DNA of 64,000 bases from contig MU270060.1 of assembly GCA_021432635.1 (NCBI GenBank), positions 186,001-250,000 on the forward strand, read 5' to 3'. Both the position numbers and the translations under genes were made by a program. Within the stretch, counting starts at the first letter, position 1. Every line of letters starts with the position of its first letter. Shown here piece by piece: positions 46,274-56,056 of the stretch. The DNA is from Thozetella sp. PMI_491 (lineage: Eukaryota > Ascomycota > Sordariomycetes > Chaetosphaeriales > Chaetosphaeriaceae). A model generated the notes under the pieces. The model ran no database searches and had not been told where the DNA came from. It saw nothing but the letters and a program-made list of their open reading frames with translations.

Positions 46274-47485
46274 TCACGAGTAGACCGTTTTGACTCTTCC
46301 CTCAAACGCATCCTCAATGTAAGTCTCAAGAGGCGTGGCCTTTATGTCGGGATAGAGCTCCTTCACGTCGAGATATCCCAAATACCTCGCATGTTCGGGA
46401 GTGTTATCCCCTCGGATACCCAGCAAGTTCCGGTACTGCGCCACGGCGAGATTTGCCATGGGCGGTCGGCCCGGACTGTTTGTTCCAGCCCGCCCGTGCC
46501 AGATGATTTGAAGCAATTCCTCCTTGGAGATCTACCGCATCCTATCAGTCAGTAAACCACAACTTTATGTCTAAACTCAAGGAGTTGTGACTAGAGAAAA
46601 GAGCTATGAGACAGCAACACGTACGTATTCCCGCGGAATAGTCTCGCCCGTGACCCTCTCGAGAGCGTCCCAGACCTCGTTTTGCGTCCAGACCTCGCTA
46701 TAAGCGAACACCATTTTATTCAACGTCCTTGGGTCGGTGACGATCCTGGCGACATATTTACCAATATCACGATTATCTGTCAACGCCCAAGGTAGATCGC
46801 CGTCGCCAATAATCTGTGTCGTAGAATATTCCATCTTAGGCTGGATCTTCCCTGAGGGTAAGGGCGGGAGGGAGAGCTGATACCACCAGCCGACGTCGAT
46901 GGCGGTGTACGGGAGGTATAGGGTCTTGATGTGGTCTAGGATGCCTTCCTTCTATAGCTCCGAATCCTGTATTAGTCGAGGATCTTAGAAACTGGAAATT
47001 GAGGCAAAGGGTGAGGCTTCCACTCTCTTACCATCTCTCTGGCCAACATGACACCTCGAGGCGGACAGCACGGGGCAAAAAAGCTAGGCACGTAGCGACC
47101 CACGCTAGCCTTGTCTGCTGCTGTAATAAGGGCCATTTCCTCCTGAAGGGCTCGCAATGTCATGCAAGAGATGACGACGTCTATGCCGATAAGCGCCTGG
47201 ACAAGGGGATCCGACGGCTCTTGGAGCTCGATTGCCTTGACAATGGCGCCGCGCTTCGCAAACTCGATGTATTGAGACTTCTCTAAGGATGCTGGTCGTG
47301 CGAGAGCTGTTACTTCCTGTTGAAACCTCAGCAGCTGAGAGTAAAAGGCGAGAGATACCCTGGTTTCAGTGGCACAGAGTCGTCTAACGCACAAATCTCT
47401 CGGGCACTGCTAGCAATGCGTTCATGATAGAGGAGCCGGTCACGCCAGATGCGCCTGCGATCGCGACCCTAGTTTTGGCCCACAT
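46274..47485 (-). CDS. NmrA-like / isoflavone-reductase-like oxidoreductase
   Basis: Four exons (47485-47393, 47316-47032, 46951-46625, 46531-46274), all introns phase 0, give 320 residues. The N-terminus KTRVAIAGASGVTGSSIMNALL is the NADP-binding Rossmann loop (GxSGxTG) of atypical SDRs in the NmrA/PCBER group. It is followed by ALIGIDVVISCMTL and AADKASVGRYVPSFFAP, matching the family's second and third strands. The C-terminal half (IGDGDLPWALTDNRDIGKYVARIVTDP and the YPDIKATPLETYIED tail) is the substrate-binding part of NmrA-type proteins. In fungi such proteins are NADPH-dependent reductases in secondary metabolism or redox sensors of the NmrA type. Which one applies here cannot be told. 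Exon 3 begins right after a GACTAAT branch and CTATAG acceptor. No sign of decay. Confidence 0.9.
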
Positions 47486-48959
47486 GACTGATTCTTGGCT
47501 TGTTGAATTTGCCGAGTCCGGTGGACTAGAACGTGGACGAATTCGTTTCAGGGCGGTGATTCAAGGACTAGCTTCATATGCATATTTCTTACCCAAGCTC
47601 ATACTATAGCCTTGACTATGTGCGGTCACGTTGGATTACAAATGAGCCTGATAGAGTACCTCTGCGGGGCCCACCTACCGCGGCCCAGTCGGAAATCAGA
47701 ATGTGAGTGCACCAGTGGTTGATGGCCGTGGACCCAACGAATGACGTTTCGGGCTAGAGTAGGCCTTGGTTAAGACGGATCTCGGGCGCTAGAGGGGAAT
47801 GGAGGCTTTATTTTTTTTTCTTCCCCTTTGTAAAGGTTAACTTTTAGTCAAGGCACTCAAATCTAATAATTTGGCAAAAGAAACGGTGGCACGCGCACGA
47901 CAAGATAAACTTGTTCTATGTTGAAGTCGACACATCCGCAGCTTCTGCATGCACAAGCCGCCCGACCCCGCCCCATCCCTTCCACCTTCGGCGGTTCGAA
48001 AACCGTCCCAAAATTCCCTCAGTCTAACAGGGAAGCTTTGTCCTCGTGTTCCAACACGGTGCTCGGACACCCATACCGCGGTATTCCGACCACACCCGAA
48101 CCCCCGGCCACAGCTGTCTGCAGGAAAATGGTCAGTATTTAGCGCTGCTGCCGACGAAGGAATCCTGGATAATATCATAGTAGGTGCATGTATTTTACGG
48201 CGTTTATTGTACTAAAGCATGTATAGAGCAGTGATTGGAGAGGTCTGGCTAAGTATGAAGATATAGACAATCTCAAAGGAAAATAAATCAAGACTCGCAG
48301 CGCTGGTCAGGGGCTCAGTTGCTCCCGTACGGAGCAGCAATTCGTCCATTACTGCTCAGTATGCCAACTACCGACGAAAAATTGTGTGGACATCGTGGCT
48401 CTCGGCTCTCTTTACAGCGGCAGCTGTGATCACAAACCACAAATCTCCATTATTTCGGTCGTTGGGCGAGCGCTGAAAATATCTCCAGGCTTGCTGGCGC
48501 CGTCGGTTTTTGTGTGTTTCGGGAGGGAGGGTGTCCTAATAACTCGGTGGTCGCTATCGCGCGGTTTTTTTAGCCAAAGACGTGCTGTAAGACTTAAGGT
48601 AGGCCTGGATTGCTGCGGCACGAGTGAGTACTAATAAGATGCAGGTACTGCAGGAATCCGGAAATGGCACGGGAGTTTCGGTACTTCGGGACCTGGGCTG
48701 AGAACTCCGAACGCGGTACGTACAGTACATACAACAAAGTATGTACCGGTCAACGAGTCTGTTTCGTGCCCCTCTCGAAGACCCCTAGTAGCCATAATTA
48801 AGAAGTGGATCCCTGATCTCGCCCATAAAAAGCCATGGCACCTGGGAACCTAGCTTGTCGCTCCTTGCACCTTCGATCAAAGACGCCTGGGACTAGAGAC
48901 AAACCGGTCCGGATACACCTGGTTTTGCCACCCCTATATCTTCCACTTTTCAGACCACG
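47486..48959. other. Intergenic, divergent NmrA / SDR promoters
   Basis: 1.5 kb between divergent reductase genes. It contains two small inverted repeats, TTGCTCC...GGAGCAGCAA near 48318-48339 and GGTACGTAC...GTATGTACC at about 48715-48748; the second lies 210 bp before the SDR start and could be a regulator site. No gene called. Confidence 0.4.
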
Positions 48960-49859
48960 ATGTCGGTTAGAAGGGAGCCATCCAGCGGCTACGTACATCA
49001 TTTCACGACCTATGACTATATTTCTCCACTGAAGCTGAACCTAGCCGGCAAACGTGTTCTAATCACGGGCGCAGCTTGGGAGGACGGAGTCGGATATGCC
49101 ACAGCCACAGCTTTCGCGCGTGCGGGAGCGTCTGCGATCGCAGTAGCTGATCTACACGGCGTATCAGACGATCTCATCGTGAAGTTACGGGCGGCCGCGA
49201 CGGAAGCCGGACGCCCTGAGCCTCTGGTGTTAGGCTGTTCGGTCGATATCGCCAGTCCAGACAGCGTTCAAGCATTGTATGACATTGTTTCACAGGGGTT
49301 TGGCCAACATCTGGACATTGTCGTAAACAATGCGGCCCATATGGAACCATACAAGCCAATTCTCGACTCAGATCCAGACGAGTACTGGCGAACCTGGGAA
49401 GTCAACGTCCGCGGACTCTTCAATATGACTCGCACATTCCTCCCCTTACAACTCTCAACCCGTGCTAGTGCCAACGGCTCATGCACAATCATTAACGTGG
49501 CCTCTTCAGGCGCACTGAGCGCTCGTCCCGGGAGCGGGAGTTATCGAAGTTCAAAGCTTGCAATTTTGAGATGGACCGAGACCTTACAACTGGAATATGG
49601 TAATGAGGGACTTTGGACGTTTTGTGTCAATCCGGGTGCAATCAAGACAAAGATTACCGAGAACGCACCCGCGCAAATGCGAGATTCATTGCCTGATCGC
49701 CCGGACATAGCTGGAGATACAATTGCATGGCTGGCTGCTGAGCGCCGGGAGTGGCTAGGTGGTAGATACGTGAGCTGTCCATGGGACATGGAGGAACTAT
49801 TGAATAAGAAAGACGAGATTGTAGAGAAGGATGGGTTAAAGATGAGGATAGTTTTTTGA
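48960..49859 (+). CDS. Short-chain dehydrogenase/reductase (classical SDR)
   Basis: Single exon, 299 residues. The NAD(P)-binding segment is KRVLITGAAWEDGVGYATATAFARAGA, a TGxxxxxGxG variant in which the usual TGxxxGIG loop is longer by two residues. Other classical SDR landmarks are intact: VVNNAAH (NNAG motif), NVRGLFNMTR, IINVASSGAL with the catalytic Ser, YRSSK (Tyr and Lys of the triad), and NPGAIKTKI after it. It therefore looks active on an alcohol/ketone pair, using NADP(H) or NAD(H). The first 25 residues (through ISPLKLNL) are a typical fungal extension before the first strand. It is divergent to the NmrA-like gene 1.5 kb away. Substrate unknown. The ATG at 48960 is the only sensible start. 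Confidence 0.94.
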   Translation: MSVRREPSSGYVHHFTTYDYISPLKLNLAGKRVLITGAAWEDGVGYATATAFARAGASAIAVADLHGVSDDLIVKLRAAATEAGRPEPLVLGCSVDIASPDSVQALYDIVSQGFGQHLDIVVNNAAHMEPYKPILDSDPDEYWRTWEVNVRGLFNMTRTFLPLQLSTRASANGSCTIINVASSGALSARPGSGSYRSSKLAILRWTETLQLEYGNEGLWTFCVNPGAIKTKITENAPAQMRDSLPDRPDIAGDTIAWLAAERREWLGGRYVSCPWDMEELLNKKDEIVEKDGLKMRIVF

Positions 49860-50774
49860 GCCGATTTGAGCCGATTCGAACCTAGCGTGCGCACAATGAT
49901 ATCGCTAGTTACCGGTTTCTACACCATTAGGTAATACTAGTAATCATGTCCCGGGACTCAGACCAGGTCCAGCCCGCCCTCGCTGCTTGCGGGCCGGGCT
50001 CCGCCTCTCCTGCATGACACCGTCCATCGTTTCACCCTCCTTCCACCCTTCGACCCTGCCTCTGCGGCTGGCGGAACTTCGGCAGCCGACAAACCCGCAT
50101 GGAATAGCTGCCTCTACTGTCTTCGTTGCCCTGATGCTGACGGCCATGCAGGCCGGCCTCGCCATGGAGCGGCTGCAGGGAGACTCCGCCGTCTAGCAGG
50201 CTTTGTACCGCTTCACCGCCTTTGCCGTCCAAGAGGGCCTCCAATGTGTGTTCGGCTTAATAATCCCGGGCATATTCATTGATGTCAAAGGCCTGCCATG
50301 GCTTCTTGGGAGTATGGCGCCACACAGGGCTCCGCGGGTGGAAACAGCTGTGGAGATGATCCCACCAGAGTAAGGGTCACACCGATGGAGGGGAAGCTCA
50401 TCGCGCTGAATTCCTGCTATGGGTTTATTACCAAGTATAGTTTACCGGACGGGTACAAGTAGAGCGTGAGATACCTGAAGCATGTTAAGGGGTACATCAT
50501 TGGTTTCCGTAAAAATAAATAAACGCTAGCGAGAAGTATCCTACATTATCCACTACTAAAGGTGATAGAGGAAGTACACGTATTATAGTAGGGAGCTGAA
50601 AAGCTAGCACGAACCGATATTGCAGTGCTCTTACTAGTGCAGCGTCGCGTTGTAAAGAGGGCGTTAGTAGCTAAAGAGGTATAATCCTTTATTTACCAAT
50701 ATCCATGTTAACATAGCCAAAATAAATATGAAGTTAAATTACATACCAGTATTCATTCGGTTCTAGTTTTAGTC
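49860..50774. other. Decayed sequence with a composition jump
   Basis: 49950-50400 is GC-rich with broken frames (for example a plus frame containing ASTVFVALMLTAMQAG) that I cannot assign. At about 50450 the DNA turns AT- and TpA-rich, typical of RIP-affected repeat sequence. Confidence 0.4.
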
Positions 50775-51362
50775 CTAGCGACGGCGTTGCTTTCGATGGC
50801 GACGCTCCGGAACAGCTGATACATTTGGCGCATCATCGTCAATAACTTCAATATCTTGAATTCGCACAGATGATGAGGATTGGTTGATTTGCGTTGACGG
50901 AGGTCTGCTAGTCCTTTCCTCCTCTTAGAAATCCATTTCTGTGTGCGCGCTTCGTACCGAGTCTTGGTTTGAAGTTAATAAACGTGGCTTTCGGATGAGC
51001 TTAATTGAGCCCGACCACCACAACAGTCCTATCTCTTTGAACCTTTGATAGTGTTGCAAGTGCGTTGTGGGACAGAGGCTTCGGAAGGTACATTAAATCT
51101 AAGACCCGGATAGCAAGTTGGTTCGTCGAAGTGCGGCCTACTACTCTAGCCGTGAAACTAACAAAGGAACCGGTATTTGGAACAATCATTTTTCCCACCG
51201 CCTTCCGCCTACAAAATAGCACGTAATGGAAAATTCGATCGCTTCTACCTTGGTAGCATCGTAAATGGAGCTGGTGAGTTCAAAGCGACGAAGCGTATAG
51301 TGCTCTCCCGGTGCCAAGTTTCGGTCAGCAACAAATCCAAGCATCATAAGAATAGGCACCAT
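50775..51362 (-). pseudogene. Relic coding sequence, OB-fold-like, possibly mobile-element-derived
   Basis: Minus-strand frames from ATG 51362 read MLGFVADRNLAPGEHYTLRR, then KVEAIEFSITCYFVGGRRWEK. After a one-base slip they continue MIVPNTGSFVSFTARVVGRT, STNQLAIRVLDLMYLPKPL. Further on, past stops, comes IQDIEVIDDDAPNVSAVPER and a basic tail HRKQRRR. The strand pattern and GxxVSFTARVVGR core recall OB-fold ssDNA-binding proteins, and similar repeated fungal proteins are often tied to transposable elements; both points are inference. At least two disruptions. I do not recognise a named family. Confidence 0.4.
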
Positions 51363-52093
51363 TGTTCTAAGAGATGTTCTTTGTAGTTTTTGAAATCCGA
51401 AACATTAGCCGAGTGTCGTTTGGTAGGTTAATAATGCGTGAAGCGATGGTTAGTATTAAATGTATACCTTTCGATACTCGAAGCGTATACTGTAATTTCA
51501 AGGTTTTCTTCCCGGTGCAGGGTTGTAATAACAGGCCATTAGCATAGAAAAAGGCATTGGGCGTATATAAAGACCGCTCTGTTTGTTTGAGGTAGGTTTA
51601 GACACAGGTAGGAGTAGGTTCCGCAACCACATTTAGAGATCAAACGTGGCTCTGACTAATCGGCGGATTGCAGATCGTGAACGATTCATAATGCTTGCCA
51701 GGAATAAGTATTTCGTTGAGCGATGCTTTGGAGAAATGGCTATCCCATTGATTCAAGCAGCACGCTATTCAGACCTTCTAGGCGAAGCTCATTATGTCAT
51801 TACTGAGGCCGATAATGCCAGGGGTTTACTCACTACTTTGAAGGGTGTGGGCTATAACATGAGCAACGTTTTCAAAGCCAACTTTCCCATAAAATCTTTG
51901 CAACAAACCTTGAGATTAGACCTTTTATTTAATATCTGTATCTAATATCCGTTCTCATAGCCTATACACATCTGAGATATCGAATAGAGTTGGATACAGA
52001 TTCGCGACACATCGAGAAGAAAAATAAAGGGGGCAGACAGTTTTCCAACATTCCTTACATAATTACAGACCCAGAGACTCCCCAAATTGGTGA
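51363..52093. other. TA-rich decayed region
   Basis: No supported gene. A plus-strand frame 51646-51945 (about 99 residues, ATG-less start) contains FVERCFGEMAIPLIQAARYS without known family. Confidence 0.35.
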
Positions 52094-53167
52094 CTACTTT
52101 GGTGTCATTATCTCTCTCCAAAGTGCCTCAATATCCGCCTCCGTCATTTCCTTGACACCAAGGAGCTCATTGTCCAACTTTTGGAGGCGACTTCCATATC
52201 CGTCTTGGAACACAGCCACACTGAGATAACCAAAAATCACAGGTCCAGATGTGTAATCGCCCTCAGCCGATTTGCTTCTAACCCACTTCTCCTTCTCATC
52301 GAGGCTGACTGTGACTGGCGACCATGTCCTCTCAGGTGCAACCTTTCTCGCCAACTCAAGCAACTTCTTCTGAGAGATGGCTATATCATGGACATAAACG
52401 GATCGGTTCTTCGTCTCCTCAGGATGGCTCAAGACTCCAACTATTCCTTTTCCCACGGTAGCAAGGGTCGTTGCGCTGAAATCACATTCTCCACCGTTGT
52501 ATAGCGTTGGCTCAGGAGACCTCCACTAGATGAACGGGGAGTCAGTACGTGTATCAAGATTGGTGCGAAACTTACGAGTGCAGACAAAGACATGAACGGA
52601 ATAGAGAGGCTCATCAGAACCCTGCAAGCCACTTACCTCCAATAGTAACTCGTAGTCGAGGCCCCAGTCGAGAAAGATGCTAGAGACAACATATGAGTAG
52701 GTTATGTCGGCACCAGCAGCGACCTTGGCCTCAATATACTTCCTCGTATGGAGCTTGTCAGCGAAGGGTGGCAAGGTAGCTGCCTTGGGATTGCTCAAAT
52801 CGCCCGCATATTCGGAAGGAAGGATTCGTTTGACACCTGCCGCAATGGCAGCATCAACAAGTACAGTTTGGCCCCGTACTCCTTCCCGAGCAACGGTTGA
52901 GACGACAGCATCTTGACCCTTGAGAGCAGCTGTAAGATCGTCCACCGATGTGGAGTCTGCCCTAACGACTTTGACACCGGATGGGAATGTTGATGTTGAG
53001 GATGGACGAGTGATGACTGTGATGTTGAATTTACCCGAGTCAATGATGGCTTTCAGAACAGGAGCTCCGAGAATTCCAGCGGCCTAAGTAATGTCAGCAC
53101 GTAGACATGGAGAACAGACTAGAGTAATACGTGCCCCGAGCACTGCAACGTTCTTGATGGAGGACAT
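52094..53167 (-). CDS. NmrA-like / isoflavone-reductase-like oxidoreductase (second copy)
   Basis: Three exons, 53167-53135, 53083-52637 and 52525-52094, give 303 residues. The first intron appears to be GC-AG: exon 1 ends VAVLG, intron GCACGT to TTAG, exon 2 begins AAGILGAPVLKAII. This restores the NADP loop GAAGILG; no GT donor does so. The second intron is a normal 111-nt GT-AG. Landmarks are VITRPSSTSTFPSGVKVVRAD (NADP 2'-phosphate side), LKGQDAVVSTV, AAIAAGVKRILPSEYAGDL and NPKAATLPPFADKLHTRKYIE with the family Lys, and in the C-terminus EETKNRSVYVHD. These match the PCBER/isoflavone reductase branch of atypical SDRs very closely. Substrates are likely aromatic or quinone-like. It lies 236 bp from the left arm of the 2.6-kb inverted-repeat-bounded segment. 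Confidence 0.88.
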
Positions 53168-53402
53168 TGGGAGAATTGGTGTGCTAGTGATTTGGTAATG
53201 ATTCTGAAGTATGTTTAGTATGGATACTGAGTTAATGAAACCGAAGGTAGATGTGATGATAGGAAGAGGTGTCTCCAGAGATTCGCACTTGCCTTTATAT
53301 ACAGATCTTAGACCTTACCTAGCTCTTCTGAGTAATCTCAGCAATTTACAAATGTCAATCACACTTTGTAAAAGAATATAGGTACACCGGATCACTAATC
53401 AA

Positions 53403-53471
53403 TGTCACAAATAAAACCACTAGGCCAAAGTGTAAAATTGAAGCTCCACTATACCCCCCTGGTATAATGTA
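53403..53471 (+). repeat. Left terminal inverted repeat
   Basis: 69 bp, pairs with 55963-56030. The inside of the arm is itself quasi-palindromic (CACTAGGCCAAAGTG). Confidence 0.75.
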
Positions 53472-53700
53472 GTCTTGTGGCATTAAGATAGCTAGGGCTG
53501 CCCCGAATCTCATGTCACTCTTACCATATCCACGAGAGGCCTCCGCCTGAGGATTAGAATCGAAGCTTCCATAAAGTCTAATAGTACTCCACAATAGGAA
53601 AATTCTTCTTAGGACCTTTCTGGTAGTTCTCTAGCCCTGTCAAAAACCCTCCGCTGTATCTGAGGTAGGGCGAAGATCAGACTCTCGGACAGGAGATCGT

Positions 53701-53800
53701 GCCGCTTGGCCGAGTGGATACGTTAAGGTGCAGTAGCATTGTATCTGCTGGGGAACCTTAACTCCCACTGTGTGTACCAGCCAACTCCACTGTAGCGCCA
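53701..53800 (+). other. tRNA-Ser-like relic
   Basis: GCCGCTTGGCCGAGTGG at 53701 matches the 5' acceptor/D-arm (A box) of class II serine tRNAs. An anticodon-arm-like GCAG...CTGC and a variable-arm-like GGGGA...TCCC follow. The T arm with its B box (GGTTCGA) and the matching acceptor 3' strand are absent, and the D loop has about five extra bases. It is therefore a decayed tRNA or a tRNA-derived SINE head rather than a working gene. Confidence 0.35.
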
Positions 53801-53896
53801 TCGAGTACGCTTGTCGCGAGTGAGGTTTGCAGGATAGATTGCGGGGCAGGTCTGTGGTTCGTTCGCTGCTGTGTTGTTGGTTCCGTGTTGGGAGGA

Positions 53897-54007
53897 GGGG
53901 GGGNNNNNNNNNNNNNNNNNNNNNNNNNNNNNNNNNNNNNNNNNNNNNNNNNNNNNNNNNNNNNNNNNNNNNNNNNNNGGGGGGGGGGGGGGGGGGGGGG
54001 GGGGGGG
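53897..54007. other. Assembly gap (N run) flanked by G homopolymers
   Basis: A run of N occupies 53904-53978, with seven G before it and about 29 G after it. The G tract is probably an assembly or sequencing artefact at a low-complexity site, so true length and content here are unknown. Confidence 0.9.
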
Positions 54008-54725
54008 ATTTCGCGCTGGCGAATTGGTTCGGTCGTTCATAGGGGCCGCGACTTACCTCTTCGGCAGCTCGGTATTTCCAGTTATCGTCGGCGCTTGTTG
54101 ATCAGGATTTTCGCGGTTCCTAGTCGTCACTGCTGTTCTGTCTAGTCGCTCCCACGTTCGGTTGGTGCCTGCTGGGGTTGGTCGGTCTGGCCACCGGGTT
54201 GAATTGCGATGCCATGGGTGGCTTTCGAAGATGACTTTCTGCGGGATCCGACGGTGTTTCACCACTGGGTCGTCGGACGACGCACCGTTCTGTGGGCGTT
54301 GTGGGCGTTTCGATTGTGTGAACACCGACGAAATCGTCAGCGATTGACTCAATTGGCGTTGATGTTGAGGGGAAAGCTGAGAGGGACGTCCGTTCTCGCG
54401 GCCTTTCCATGTTCCTCGGAGGTGCAAGCCAAGACAAGCCGAACGCGGTCTCGCATCAATTACAAAAAACGGCCGTTTCCGCGCCTCCTGCTTGAATCTG
54501 TGTTGTAAAGTGATCCATTTGTCAGAGTGTCCCTACTACGCCCAATTAGGCTAAGAAAGGAGCACCCTTATCTGGTCACACAAGCAGCCCCTATTCAGCC
54601 TAGCTGAGCACCTCTCAGCGGCGATGTTTTAGCACCTCTGAAGTTATTTGAGCCCAACGTTCGTACCTTCTGAACTGCCTCACCCACTGTATTACGTACT
54701 GGCTGGAAGTATTACACATGATGAA

Positions 54726-54917
54726 ATGATGGCCCAACCGGCCGCACAAGAGCTAGTAGAAGATGAAATGATCAGAGCCGTTTGCGGTCTTTGCCCCACT
54801 GAGGATATAAGAGCTTCCCTCAAGGCGTACTTCAAGCACTATAAGCATGAGACGCGAGACAAGAGCCCCAGTATGCAACACGAAAACGGCAAGTACTTTG
54901 TGAGTCTTGTCAAATAA
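54726..54917 (+). CDS. Short hypothetical open frame
   Basis: From ATG 54726, 63 residues with a balanced acidic/basic composition (EDEMIRAVCGLC, IRASLKAYFKHYKHE, ENGKYFVSLVK). The open frame extends upstream without another ATG, so this may be the last exon of a broken gene. No family recognised; it abuts the 3' end of the NmrA relic on the other strand. Confidence 0.25.
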   Translation: MMAQPAAQELVEDEMIRAVCGLCPTEDIRASLKAYFKHYKHETRDKSPSMQHENGKYFVSLVK

Positions 54918-55403
54918 ATCCAGACTCCTTTGACTTAAGATAATTGGCCACACGAATTTTTGCAGGGAGTATAGGAAGAATGTTGACAACCTTCGAATTG
55001 CGTGTTCGGACCAAATACACTTGGAACGAATCTCTGGACGCCAGTAGCTATGGCTGCGTCCATGAGCTTTTCCTGCTCAACTGCCGTTCTGCCACTAACC
55101 ATGCTTATCACTACGACCTGGCCATCCATTACGGACCTGAGAGAGTCTGGGTCGTAACAATTTGCTTCACGGACAGGAAGTCCCGGAGGGGCTACTGATT
55201 TCGATTCTTCCCGTGAGAGAACGGCAACCTGGAAGGGAGATTTGAGAAACTCTTCAAGCAAAGGAGCGCCAAGAATATCATTTACCTATTAAATATTAGA
55301 TAGCGACATGATAAGTTATGCTATTCATGAGCTTTTAAGCAGGAATACTGTTGCAGTGGAGACGATTATACATTCACCGATTAGTATGACATTGTTAAAG
55401 GCC
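54917..55403 (-). pseudogene. NmrA-like reductase relic
   Basis: The minus strand reads MAFNNVILIG (55403 down), a gap that cannot be spliced cleanly, then ILGAPLLEEFLKSPFQVAVLSR, PVREANCYDPDSLRSVMDGQ, VVISMVSGRTAVEQEKLMDA and TGVQRFVPSVFGP. These are the first half of an NmrA/isoflavone-reductase-like protein. The frame then shifts by one base, after which VVNILPILPAKIRVANYLKSK continues the family sequence until the homology stops abruptly near 54920. The C-terminal half is gone. It is a host gene fragment inside the inverted-repeat-bounded segment. It differs clearly from the intact NmrA gene at 52094-53167, so it is not a recent copy of that gene. Confidence 0.75.
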
Positions 55404-55962
55404 ATTACTCGGATTATTTGGACCACAAGTGTTAAGAAAAATTGTTGATAATATGCGTAAAGCTAGATAGATGACAGTGCTGCACGATCACCGATCAAGT
55501 AGTGGGTGGGAATTGGCAGAATGAAGGTGAATTTTCCATCCACCGGATTGTACGCGATTATTATAACTACCTTTGATACAGCGAGGCGGCACAAGTTTGA
55601 ACTACTTCCCCTCCTAGCGCCCACCACCACCTTTCGCTTCAGACTACCAAGACTGCGTACTTTTCATCCCTGAAAATGCGCACATACTTCACAGCCTAAG
55701 AAAGGGAACGATTTACATGCCCGCCTGAGGTTTTGGGTATCAGCGTACGATGTTCTAATTTTTGGATGAATTGCTGATTTGTGATCTTATAGAGATGATT
55801 AGTGATCTGTGGACATGCTTCGTTCGGCCTTCTTGAGTCTCGATGAGTAATCTTGAACATGTGGTCTTTTCCCTATTGGTGAATTGTCATAACTATAATC
55901 TGGGTTGCTTTGTAAAGGCGCATACTAGTCACTGTGTCACAAGAGAAATATAGCATAAATAG
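55404..55962. other. AT-rich non-coding interior of the segment
   Basis: No coding or RNA feature recognised. Confidence 0.35.
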
Positions 55963-56030
55963 TACATTATACCAGGGGGGTTAGTGGTGCTTCACTTTAA
56001 CCACTTTGGCCTAGTGGTTTATTTGTGACA
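55963..56030 (-). repeat. Right terminal inverted repeat
   Basis: 68 bp, inverted partner of 53403-53471. Confidence 0.75.
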
Positions 56031-56056
56031 TAACGTCTCAACTCCCTGCTTCAGCT

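Larger units (their letters stand above)
53403..56030. mobile_element. 2.6-kb segment bounded by 68-69-bp terminal inverted repeats
   Basis: Left arm 53403-53471 begins TGTCACAAATAAAACCACTA. Right arm 55963-56030 ends with its inverse (ATTTGTGACA). The arms are close to 90% identical with small indels, and share the cores CACTTTGGCCTAGTGG and ACATTATACCAGGGGGG. The interior holds an assembly gap, a tRNA-like relic, a short open frame and a reductase relic, and no recognisable transposase. It may be a DNA transposon derivative that captured host sequence, or simply two inverted copies of one small repeat. No clear target duplication is seen. Confidence 0.5.
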
